A stretch of DNA of 59,082 nt from Saccharothrix luteola (lineage in GTDB: Bacteria; Actinomycetota; Actinomycetes; Mycobacteriales; Pseudonocardiaceae), in NCBI RefSeq assembly GCF_020859565.1, contig NZ_JAJHUO010000049.1, positions 1-59,082 of the forward strand, given 5' to 3'. The notes below the pieces were generated by a model, which saw nothing but the letters and a program-made list of their open reading frames with translations, was not told where the DNA came from and searched no databases. Of this stretch, positions 40,985 through 48,514 are shown piece after piece. The translations under genes and the position numbers were made by a program. Within the stretch, counting starts at the first letter, position 1. Each line of letters begins with the position of its first letter.

Positions 40985-41638
40985 GTGCGGATCATCCTGC
41001 TGCGGCACGGCCAGAGCCTGGGCAACGTCGACGAGCTGGCGTACTGCCGCATCCCCGACCACGCCCTGCCGCTGACCGAGCTGGGCGAACAACAGGCCCG
41101 GGCCGCCGGGACGCGGATCAAGGAGCTCCTCGACGGCGGCCCGGCGGCCGGCTACGTCAGCCCGTACGTGCGGACCAGGACCACCCTGCGCAACCTCGAC
41201 CTCGGCGACCAGCTGGAGCGCACGGTCGCCGAGCCGAGGTTGCGCGAACAGGACTGGGGCAACCTCCAGGACCCGGTGCAGCAGGAGGTGCTCAAGCACC
41301 AGCGGCACGCGTTCGGGCACTTCTTCTTCCGGCTGCCCAACGGCGAGTCCGGCGCGGACGTGGACGACCGCCTGGCCGCGTTCCTGACCGACCTGGAGAC
41401 CCGGATGCGGGACCCGGCGCACCCGGGCACGGTCCTGGTCGTCTCCCACGGCCTCACCATCCGGCTGCTGTGCCGCCGCCTGTTCGGGTGGAGCATCGAG
41501 CTGTTCGAGTCCCTGTCGAACCTGGAGACGTGCGAGGACCGGGTCCTCACCCACGACGGCGAGGCGTGGCGCCTCGACCGGCCGTTCGACCAGTGGCGGG
41601 AGTCACCGGACGGCGAGACCCAGGGACCGATCGGCTAG
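40985..41638 (+). CDS. histidine phosphatase (phosphoglycerate-mutase-like)
   Basis: A 217-residue protein. MRIILLRHGQSLGN gives the phospho-His signature (His8). YVSPYVRTRTT holds the conserved Arg, and VLVVSHGLTIRLLCRRL holds the second His. The fold includes a short insert with FFFRLPNGESGADVDDRLAAFL. It removes phosphate from small molecules or proteins; the substrate is not evident. The GTG at 40985 is the start. Its 3' end overlaps the convergent MerR-PP2C gene by 4 bp. Confidence 0.9.
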   Translation: MRIILLRHGQSLGNVDELAYCRIPDHALPLTELGEQQARAAGTRIKELLDGGPAAGYVSPYVRTRTTLRNLDLGDQLERTVAEPRLREQDWGNLQDPVQQEVLKHQRHAFGHFFFRLPNGESGADVDDRLAAFLTDLETRMRDPAHPGTVLVVSHGLTIRLLCRRLFGWSIELFESLSNLETCEDRVLTHDGEAWRLDRPFDQWRESPDGETQGPIG

Positions 41639-42687
41639 CCCGGCACCACGTCCGCGACCACGCACACCACGTTGTCCGGCCCGCCACCGGCGTTGGCCAG
41701 CTCGACCAGCCGCCGCGTCGCCTCCTCCGGCTCGCCCTCCGACGCCAGCACCTCCCGCAGGTCGGCTTCGGGCACGACGGTGTGCAGGCCGTCCGAGCAC
41801 AGCAGGTACCGGTCACCGGGCAGGGCGTCGTGCAGCGCCAGGTCCGGCTCCACCGCCTTGCCGTGCAGGGCGCGCACCAGCATCGACCGCTCCGGGTGGC
41901 TGACCGCCTCCTCCTCCGTCAGCCGGCCTTCGGCGATCAGCGACTGCACGACCGTGTGGTCGTGCGTGATGCGGAACAGCCGGCCGCCGCGCAGCAGGTA
42001 CACCCGCGCGTCGCCGACGTGCACCAGGCCGAGCCGTGAGCCGGACAGCACCATCGCGGTCAACGTCGTGCCGCTGCACTCGTCGCCGGGGTTGGCCGAC
42101 AGGTACTCGCCGACAGCCGCGCCGGCCCGGTGCACGGCGTCCGCCAGCGCGTTGAGCAGCTCCCCCGCCGGGATGACGGTGTCCAGCCGGGTGAGCGCGT
42201 CGATGGCCATCGTGCTGAGCGGCTCGCCGCGGGCGCCGAACCCGTCGGCCACGGCCAGCAGCCGTTCGCCCGCGTAGCCGACGTCCTGGTTCGAGTCCCG
42301 CACCAGCCCTTGGTCGGTCCGAACCGCGTACCTGAGCGTGACGGTCATGGTGGAGTCCTTCCCGGACAGTTGTGCCACGAGGAAGGAGGCGAGGCTCCGC
42401 CGTGCCGCGGTGTCGGCCTCGACCTGCGCCCAGTAGGCGCGCACCTCGGCCGCGGCGTCCGCCGGCGCCAGCTCGCACACCCCTCGGATGCGGGCCAGCG
42501 GCATCCCGAGCCGGCGCAACCACGCCACCAGCCGGGCCCGGTCGAGCTGGTCCGGCGAGTACAGCCGGTAGCCCGACAGCGGGTCCACCCGGGCCGGCGC
42601 CAGCAGCCCCAGCTCGTCGTAGAGGCGCAACGCCTTCGGCGACAGGCGGGCGGCCCGCGCGAACGCGCCGATCGTCAGCAGCTCCAC
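41635..42687 (-). CDS. MerR-type DNA-binding domain fused to a PP2C phosphatase
   Basis: A 350-residue two-domain protein. Residues 1-70 are a MerR winged helix (LTIGAFARAARLSPKALRLYDELGLL, YRLYSPDQLDRARLV), then a coiled stretch to about 112. Residues 114-350 are a PP2C phosphatase with all metal-site motifs: DSNQDV, VADGFGARGEP, CSGTTLTAMV, VGDARVYLL, CSDGLHTVV and GGPDNVVCVV. It probably couples DNA binding to Ser/Thr dephosphorylation. The GTG at 42687 follows GGGGGAGGGG. An internal ATG at 42348 (Met114) has AAGGA upstream, so a separate PP2C could also be made. Confidence 0.9.
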   Translation of the reverse strand: MELLTIGAFARAARLSPKALRLYDELGLLAPARVDPLSGYRLYSPDQLDRARLVAWLRRLGMPLARIRGVCELAPADAAAEVRAYWAQVEADTAARRSLASFLVAQLSGKDSTMTVTLRYAVRTDQGLVRDSNQDVGYAGERLLAVADGFGARGEPLSTMAIDALTRLDTVIPAGELLNALADAVHRAGAAVGEYLSANPGDECSGTTLTAMVLSGSRLGLVHVGDARVYLLRGGRLFRITHDHTVVQSLIAEGRLTEEEAVSHPERSMLVRALHGKAVEPDLALHDALPGDRYLLCSDGLHTVVPEADLREVLASEGEPEEATRRLVELANAGGGPDNVVCVVADVVPG

Positions 42688-42754
42688 GACCCCTCCCCCG
42701 ACCGGACCCGCGCGGCCCGGCGAGACCACCGTGCGGCTTCACCCAGGGTGAAGG

Positions 42755-43072
42755 TCAACCGACCGCGGGGTCCACGACGGAGGAGCGGTCCCGCACCAGT
42801 CCGCTCAGCGACACCGTGCCCGCCACCGCCAGCACCGCCAACGCCGGCCAGTCCGCCACCAGGCGCCCCTCGTCACCGATGACGAAGCTCCCGTACAGGC
42901 CCCAGCACTGCACCGCGGTCAGCGCCGCGCCGAACACCGTCGTCCACCACGAGACGACCACCACGACCACCACCAGCAGGAGCAGGGCGAACACCGGCCA
43001 ACTGCCCGCCAGCGCGGTCACCACCACTCCGCCCGCGAAACCCAGCGCGGACCCGTGCACCGTTCCGACCAT
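42755..43072 (-). CDS. small three-TM membrane protein
   Basis: A 105-residue protein of mainly hydrophobic segments: about 6-20, 24-44 (FALLLLVVVVVVVSWW), 46-64 and 74-95, with no known domain. The ATG at 43072 is used, with only a weak GGCCGG upstream; a longer frame exists but is non-coding in character. It lies 67 bp upstream of the MerR-PP2C gene on the same strand and is divergent from bluB. Function is not recognised. Confidence 0.6.
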   Translation of the reverse strand: MVGTVHGSALGFAGGVVVTALAGSWPVFALLLLVVVVVVVSWWTTVFGAALTAVQCWGLYGSFVIGDEGRLVADWPALAVLAVAGTVSLSGLVRDRSSVVDPAVG

Positions 43073-43156
43073 GACCGGCCATTCAACGCCGAGCTGAGAC
43101 GGACGCCACCCTCTCCCGGTCAGGTTCACCGGAACGCGTGAGGCACGATCGTCCGA

Positions 43157-43789
43157 ATGAGCTTCTACGACGTCCTGCACCGCCGGAGGGACACCAGGGG
43201 CGAGTTCACCGGCGCCCCGATCCCGCCCGACGTGCTGCGCCGGGTGCTCACCGCGGCGCACGCCGCGCCCAGCGTCGGCCTGTCCCAGCCGTGGGACTTC
43301 ATCGTCGTGCGCGACGAGCACACCCGCCGCGCGTTCCGCGACCACGTCCACGCCGAGCGCAGCGTCTTCGCCTCCGAACTGGACGCCGGGCAGGCCGAGC
43401 TGTTCGCCCGGATCAAGGTCGAGGGCATCCTGGAGTCCACGGTCGGCGTCGTCGTCACCTACGACCCCGACCGCGGCTCGCCCGCCGTGCTCGGCAGGCA
43501 CGCCATCGCCGACGCCGGCCTGTACTCGGTGTGCCTGGCCATCCAGAACCTGTGGCTGGCCGCCACCGCCGAGGGCCTCGGCGTCGGCTGGGTCAGCTTC
43601 TACCGCGAGGACGTGCTCCGCCGGATGCTGGACATCCCGCAGCCCCTGCGCCCGGTGGCCTGGCTGTGCGTCGGGCCCGTCGAGTGCCTGCCGGACACCC
43701 CCGACCTGGAGCGGCACGGCTGGCGCAACCGGCTGCCCCTGGAGGCAGTGCTCCACGAGGAGCGGTACACCCGGCGTTCGGGCCGGTAG
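43157..43789 (+). CDS. bluB: 5,6-dimethylbenzimidazole synthase
   Basis: A 210-residue nitroreductase-fold protein. RRDTRGEFTGAPIPPDVL, AAHAAPSVGLSQPWDFIVV, IADAGLYSVCLAIQNLWLAAT and GLGVGWVSFYRED are the BluB-specific signatures that distinguish it from ordinary nitroreductases. It breaks down reduced FMN with oxygen to make the lower ligand of vitamin B12. The ATG at 43157 is used. No cobalamin riboswitch is seen in the 84-bp region upstream, and no other cobalamin genes are nearby. Confidence 0.92.
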   Translation: MSFYDVLHRRRDTRGEFTGAPIPPDVLRRVLTAAHAAPSVGLSQPWDFIVVRDEHTRRAFRDHVHAERSVFASELDAGQAELFARIKVEGILESTVGVVVTYDPDRGSPAVLGRHAIADAGLYSVCLAIQNLWLAATAEGLGVGWVSFYREDVLRRMLDIPQPLRPVAWLCVGPVECLPDTPDLERHGWRNRLPLEAVLHEERYTRRSGR

Positions 43790-43863
43790 CCTGTGGTAGC
43801 CGTGCCGGCGGCGAGCGGTCCTCGCGTACCGCATCGCCGAGTCGGAATGGAGTGTCAGCACGA

Positions 43864-45378
43864 GTGGAGCAGCGAGATCGGCCGGTAGCCGGACAGGTTC
43901 CGCAACTCGACCTCGAGGTCAAGGCGTTGCTGAACGCTGGCCGCCTGCCGGAGGCCAACACCCTGTTCGACCAGGTGGTGAGCCGCGTCCCGCCGGGCGC
44001 CGACCGCTGGCAGCGCTCCGCCGTGCTGGTCAACCGAGCCAAGCTCGCCTGGCGCCTGGGCCGCATCCCGCTCGCGCTGGAACTGGCCGCCGAGGGCTGG
44101 ACCGACCTCGACGGCGAGCACAGCGACAACCCGGCCGCCGCCCAGGCGATGCACGCCCTGGCCTACCTGCTGGAGGGCATCGGCAACCGCCGTGCCGCGG
44201 TGGACATGCTGCGCCTGTCCGTCCAGGTGGCCCGCCGCGCCGCCGAGCACTCGCCGTCCGCCGTCGAGGTCCTGGGTCACTGCCTGCAAGGGCTGGGCGG
44301 CACGTTGAACTTCCGCGCGATCTCCTCACCCCCCGAACGCGCCCGCGCGATCTTCGAAGAGGCCCGCGGCTACCTCAAAGAAGGCCTCGACCTGGCTGAG
44401 GAGGAGCAGATGCGCCGCGCCCTGCTCGCCGCGTACAGCCGCTCGTTGGCCGGCGTCGGCGAGCTGGACCAGGCCGAGGAGAACGCGCAAGAGGCGCTGC
44501 GCCAGGCCCAGGACGCCGGCGACAAGTGGGCGTCGGCCGTGGCCGGCTGGGTCCTCGCGGTGGTCCGCCGCGAACAGGGCGACCTGGTCAGCGCCCGCAC
44601 CCTCGCCAGCCGCGCGGTCGCCGCCTCGGAGTCCATCAACGACCCGTCCCTGCTCCTGCGGTTCTCCCTCGACCTGGCCGACATCTGCGCCGAGATGGGC
44701 GACCACGTCGGCGAGGCCACCGCGCTGCGCTGCTCCGTGGCGGCGAGCCGCACCGCCACCGAGACCCTCCAGGAAGGACTCGGCCAAGCGCTGGAGCAAC
44801 GCCGCGTCGCCGTCCAGGCCCAACGCCTGGCCGTCGCCGCCCAGGAAGCCGCCGCCCGCGACCCCCTCACCGGCCTGGCCAACCGCCTCGGCTTGGAGCG
44901 CGCCGCCGCCGGCCTGTTGGAGAGCACCGCGGCGCGCGGCCGGGTGCCGTGGCTCGTCCTCGTCGACGTCGACCGCTTCAAAGGCGTCAACGACGACGCC
45001 GGCCACGCCGCGGGCGACGCCACCCTGCGCGAGATCGCCCAACTGCTGCGCCGCGAGTGCCGTGCCGCCGACCTCGTGGCCCGGTGGGCGGGCGACGAGT
45101 TCGTGGTCCTGCTCGGCGACGCCGACGGCAACACCCTCGAAGTGGGCCCCACCGTCGCCGAACGGATCCGCGCGGCCGTGGACGGCCACGACTGGACCGT
45201 CGTGCTCGGCTCCGCCTGCCACCCCACCGTGAGCATCGGCGTCGCCGCGGGCCCGGCCAAGCTGGACCAGCTCTTCGCCGCCGCCGACATGGCCCTGTAC
45301 CGCGCCAAGCGCCAAGGCCGCAACCGCGTCGAGGTCGAACCCCGCCTGGTCGTCCCGGAAGCCGTCTCCGGCAACTAG
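43864..45378 (+). CDS. TPR-containing diguanylate cyclase (GGDEF)
   Basis: A 504-residue protein without TM segments. Residues about 10-300 are helical TPR-like repeats (VNRAKLAWRLGRIPLALELAAEGW, AAYSRSLAGVGELDQAEENAQEAL, VVRREQGDLVSARTLASRAV), then a linking helix. The GGDEF domain (about 335-495) has DPLTGLANRLGLERA, VDVDRFKGVNDDAGHAAGD and RWAGDEFVVLL. The signature is AGDEF, a tolerated variant, and the inhibitory RxxD site (RAAD) sits five residues upstream. It should make c-di-GMP under control of protein contacts. The GTG at 43864 is chosen; 43852 is possible. Confidence 0.9.
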   Translation: MEQRDRPVAGQVPQLDLEVKALLNAGRLPEANTLFDQVVSRVPPGADRWQRSAVLVNRAKLAWRLGRIPLALELAAEGWTDLDGEHSDNPAAAQAMHALAYLLEGIGNRRAAVDMLRLSVQVARRAAEHSPSAVEVLGHCLQGLGGTLNFRAISSPPERARAIFEEARGYLKEGLDLAEEEQMRRALLAAYSRSLAGVGELDQAEENAQEALRQAQDAGDKWASAVAGWVLAVVRREQGDLVSARTLASRAVAASESINDPSLLLRFSLDLADICAEMGDHVGEATALRCSVAASRTATETLQEGLGQALEQRRVAVQAQRLAVAAQEAAARDPLTGLANRLGLERAAAGLLESTAARGRVPWLVLVDVDRFKGVNDDAGHAAGDATLREIAQLLRRECRAADLVARWAGDEFVVLLGDADGNTLEVGPTVAERIRAAVDGHDWTVVLGSACHPTVSIGVAAGPAKLDQLFAAADMALYRAKRQGRNRVEVEPRLVVPEAVSGN

Positions 45379-45450
45379 CCCGGGGTGGCCCCGCCGGGCC
45401 GGGTCGAGGCACTATGTGTCTTGACCGATTCACCTGGCTTGAGGAGCGAA

Positions 45451-46734
45451 ATGACCGCGATCGTGCGCGTCGTCGGACGACAGGTCCTGGACAGCCGCGG
45501 CAACCCGACCGTCGAGGTCGACGTGGAACTGGCGGACGGCTCGCTCGGCCGCGCCGCGGTGCCCTCGGGCGCGTCGACCGGCACGAACGAGGCGGTCGAA
45601 CTGCGCGACGGCGACCCGTCCAGGTACCACGGCAAGGGCGTGCGCAAGGCCGTCGCCGCGGTGAACGGCGAGATCGCCGACGCGGTCAAGGGCCTGGCCG
45701 CCGAGGAGCAGGCCGTCATCGACCAGACGATGATCGAGCTGGACGGCACCCCGAACAAGGCGAGGCTCGGCGCCAACGCCACCCTCGGCGTCTCGCTCGC
45801 CGTGGCCAAGGCCGCCGCCGCGGCGCACCGCCAGCCGCTCTACCGCTACGTCGGCGGCGTGTTCGCGCACGTGCTGCCGATGCCGATGATGAACATCATC
45901 AACGGTGGCGCGCACGCCGACAACGCCATCGACTTCCAGGAGTTCATGATCGCGCCGATCGGCGCGGAGAACTTCGAGGAGGCCGTGCGGGTCGGCTCGG
46001 AGGTCTTCCACACCCTGCGCAAGAGCCTGCACGAGGCCGGCCACAACACCAACGTCGGCGACGAAGGCGGTTTCGCGCCGAACCTGAGCTCGGCGGACGA
46101 GGCGCTGACCTTCGTGGTCGACGCGATCGAGAAGTCCGGCTACACCCCCGGCGAGGACGTCGCGCTCCTGCTCGACCCCGCCGCCTCGGAGTTCTACACC
46201 GACGGCGTCTACGACTACCGGGGCGAGGGTCGCAAGCGTTCGGTCGAGGAGCACGTCGCCTACCTGGCCGAACTGGTCGACAAGTTCCCGATCGTCTCGA
46301 TCGAGGACGCCATGGCACAGGACGACTTCGACGGCTGGAAGCAGATCACGGACACCATCGGCGACCGCTGCCAGCTGGTCGGCGACGACGTCTTCTGCAC
46401 CAACGTGAACCTGCTGCGCAAGGGCATCGACCTCGGCATCACCAACTCGATCCTGGTCAAGGTGAACCAGATCGGCACCCTGACGGAAACGCTGCTGACC
46501 GTCGACACGGCCTACCGCGCCGGCTACTCGGTCGTCATGTCCCACCGCTCCGGCGAAACCGAGGACTCCACCATCGCCGACCTCGCCGTCGCGCTGAACT
46601 GCGGCCAGATCAAAACCGGCTCCCTGTCCCGCTCCGACCGCACCGCCAAGTACAACCAACTGATCCGCATCGAACAGGAACTGGGCGCACAAGCCGAATA
46701 CGCCGGCAGCCGAACCCTCAACGGCCACCGCTGA
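45451..46734 (+). CDS. eno: enolase
   Basis: A 427-residue enolase. VVGRQVLDSRGNPTVEVDV opens it, followed by GASTGTNEAVELRDGD, INGGAHADNAIDFQEFMI, GDEGGFAPNL, VSIEDAMAQDDFDGW, GDDVFCTN and SHRSGETEDSTIADLAVAL with the catalytic Lys in SILVKVNQIGTL. It converts 2-phosphoglycerate to phosphoenolpyruvate. The ATG at 45451 follows GAGGAG. It stands 72 bp after the diguanylate cyclase gene and is followed by a strong terminator at 46787-46834. The divIC-type gene that often follows eno in Actinobacteria is absent. Confidence 0.97.
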   Translation: MTAIVRVVGRQVLDSRGNPTVEVDVELADGSLGRAAVPSGASTGTNEAVELRDGDPSRYHGKGVRKAVAAVNGEIADAVKGLAAEEQAVIDQTMIELDGTPNKARLGANATLGVSLAVAKAAAAAHRQPLYRYVGGVFAHVLPMPMMNIINGGAHADNAIDFQEFMIAPIGAENFEEAVRVGSEVFHTLRKSLHEAGHNTNVGDEGGFAPNLSSADEALTFVVDAIEKSGYTPGEDVALLLDPAASEFYTDGVYDYRGEGRKRSVEEHVAYLAELVDKFPIVSIEDAMAQDDFDGWKQITDTIGDRCQLVGDDVFCTNVNLLRKGIDLGITNSILVKVNQIGTLTETLLTVDTAYRAGYSVVMSHRSGETEDSTIADLAVALNCGQIKTGSLSRSDRTAKYNQLIRIEQELGAQAEYAGSRTLNGHR

Positions 46735-46786
46735 CCAACCCACCTATGCCCGATTTGACATGGGTTCGGGTGCCATAGGCTGGTCC

Positions 46787-46834
46787 AAGCCGGGCAGGCC
46801 CGGCGGACGCTTTCCCGCCAGGCCTGCCCGGCTT
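46787..46834. terminator. terminator after eno
   Basis: AAGCCGGGCAGGCC at 46787-46800 pairs exactly with 46821-46834, and GGCGG/CCGCC extend the stem (46802-46806 with 46815-46819), capped by an 8-nt loop. It is 52 bp past the eno stop. Confidence 0.85.
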
Positions 46835-46853
46835 TGGCCTGCCTGGGGTGCCC

Positions 46854-46919
46854 GGACCTGAACGTTCGACACGCCGGACCTGAACGTTCGACACGCGGGA
46901 CCTGAGCGTTCGACACGCG
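46854..46919. repeat. three 22-bp tandem repeats
   Basis: Units at 46854-46875, 46876-46897 and 46898-46919 share GGACCTGAACGTTCGACACG with one or two changes, and a few bases of a fourth unit follow. Each contains the near-palindrome GAACGTTC. They fill the space between the eno terminator and the stop of the minus-strand regulator. Confidence 0.85.
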
Positions 46920-46925
46920 GGACGA

Positions 46926-47573
46926 TCAGGCGATCAGACCGCCCCGGAACGCCACCAACGCCGCCTGCACCCGGTTCACCGCACCGATCTTGCCCAGCAC
47001 CGACGACACGTACCCCTTGACCGTCGCCTCCGACAGGTGCAACGTCCCACCGATCTCGGCGTTGGACATCCCCTGTCCGATCAGGACCAACACCTCGCGC
47101 TCCCGTTCGGACAACGAGGCCAGCAACCGCCGAGCGGGCTCGGCCGCCCGCTCACCGTCGGCCACCGCCGCGAGCACCCGCGCCGCCACACCGGGGTCGA
47201 GCACCGCGCCACCCAGCGCGAGGTCGCGCACGGCCCGCACCAGCTGCTCCGGCTCGGTGTCCTTGAGCAGGAACCCCGAAGCGCCCAACCGCAGCGCCTC
47301 CGAGACGTACTCGTCCACGTCGAACGTGGTCAGCATGGCGATCTTCGGCGGGTCGGGAATGGCGCGCAGCCTGCGCAGCGCCATCAACCCGTCGGACGAC
47401 CGCATCCGGATGTCCAGCAGCACGACGTGCGGGCGGTGCCGGCGTGCCAGGTCGGCCACCAGGTGCCCGTCGTCACACTCGGCCACGACCTCCATGTCGC
47501 CTGCGCTGCTGAGGATCATGCGAAGGCCGGACCGGACGAGGTCTTCGTCATCGGCCAGCATCACCTTGATCAC
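46926..47573 (-). CDS. orphan NarL/FixJ-family response regulator
   Basis: A 215-residue regulator. MIKVMLADDEDLVRSGLRMIL starts the receiver, with phospho-acceptor Asp54 in VVLLDIRMRSSDGL and FLLKDTEPEQLV. The LuxR helix-turn-helix has LSEREREVLVLIGQGMSNAEIGGTLHLSEATVKGYVSSVLGKIG. The GTG at 47573 follows GGGGAGGCG. No histidine kinase is adjacent, so it is an orphan. A gene-free 141-bp promoter region separates it from the amidase gene. Confidence 0.9.
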   Translation of the reverse strand: MIKVMLADDEDLVRSGLRMILSSAGDMEVVAECDDGHLVADLARRHRPHVVLLDIRMRSSDGLMALRRLRAIPDPPKIAMLTTFDVDEYVSEALRLGASGFLLKDTEPEQLVRAVRDLALGGAVLDPGVAARVLAAVADGERAAEPARRLLASLSEREREVLVLIGQGMSNAEIGGTLHLSEATVKGYVSSVLGKIGAVNRVQAALVAFRGGLIA

Positions 47574-47714
47574 GACGCCTCCCCGCGTTGGCGTTTCGTG
47601 TTCGTGCCCGTCCAGCCTCGTGCACGAACACGCAAGCTGACGTTAAGTCCCCGTTATCTCACCACGGAAAGACGCGGGTTCAGCCTGTTCACAGTTGCCA
47701 GGAAATAACCGAGG

Positions 47715-48356
47715 TCAGCTCAGGACCTGCGCAACTTCCTGGCGCAGGCGCGGCAGCAGGGCGTAGAGCTTGTCGCCCGGGCAGAGGGTGTCGCGGTAGT
47801 CCCGGTGGCCCTGGATCGACGACGGCGGGATGCCGTACTGCTCGCACGTGTACACGCAGAACGACACCAGCGAGTCCCATTGCGACTTCGGCGGCTCCAC
47901 GTCCATGTAGAGGCCTTCGTTCTCGATCCCGATGGCCGCCGTGTTCTGGCCGGGGCAGTGCGCGCCCACCACGACCCGATCACCGGCCCGCAACGCCGCC
48001 AGGCTGCCGTGCCTGCCCTCCATGAGGAACCCGCCGCGGCTGTTGGTGAAGTGCTGGCCGGAGTCGATCCAGCCGTTGGTGTCCATGTGGAGGTCCTGGA
48101 TCCACCTGGCGTTGGCGTACGCCGCCGCCTGCGAGTAGTCGGTCACGTTCGCCGACGCGGTGTGGTGGACGAGGATCCGCACCGGCCGCTCGTTCACAAC
48201 GCTCGTCGGCTGCGCCGGCGGCCTCGCGCCCCAGTCGGCGCAACTGCGGATGGGCAGGACGGGCGAACCGAGGGCCGGCGAGGACCCCAGACCAACGAGC
48301 ACCCCCGCGCCGGCGAGACCGGTGAGACCGGCGAGCAGCGATCGACGTCGCATCAT
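47715..48356 (-). CDS. secreted PGRP-type N-acetylmuramoyl-L-alanine amidase
   Basis: A 213-residue protein. MMRRRSLLAGLTGLAGAGVLVGL is a twin-arginine-like signal with cleavage near ALG (residue about 30). The amidase/PGRP domain follows: IRSCADWGARPP, VRILVHHTASANVTDYSQAAAYANARWIQDLHMDTNGW, VVGAHCPGQNTAAIGIENEG and SSIQGHRDYRDTLCPG. It cuts the lactyl-peptide bond of peptidoglycan. The ATG at 48356 has AAAGG upstream; 48353 is an equal alternative. It is divergent from the penicillin acylase gene. Confidence 0.9.
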   Translation of the reverse strand: MMRRRSLLAGLTGLAGAGVLVGLGSSPALGSPVLPIRSCADWGARPPAQPTSVVNERPVRILVHHTASANVTDYSQAAAYANARWIQDLHMDTNGWIDSGQHFTNSRGGFLMEGRHGSLAALRAGDRVVVGAHCPGQNTAAIGIENEGLYMDVEPPKSQWDSLVSFCVYTCEQYGIPPSSIQGHRDYRDTLCPGDKLYALLPRLRQEVAQVLS

Positions 48357-48514
48357 GTTGACCTTTTTCCCAATATCAAGCCAATAGGTCAAGACTCCAC
48401 ACCCGGACGGGCGAAGACCACCGGCAACCCACCCAAACGCGAAGGTCTTTCGCGAATGAGCGACCAGCCAGTAACGTGCGTCACACGATCCCTGCCTGGA
48501 AGGAGCTTCGCGTC

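Noticed and set aside
43073..43156. cobalamin riboswitch ahead of bluB
   Set aside because: The upstream gap is 84 bp and lacks the B12-box-like conserved core; no such structure can be drawn.
46755..46781. possible promoter TTGACA / TAGGCT after eno and a short RNA ending at the terminator
   Set aside because: The spacer is only 15 nt and the RNA would be almost all terminator stem; not enough to call a non-coding RNA.
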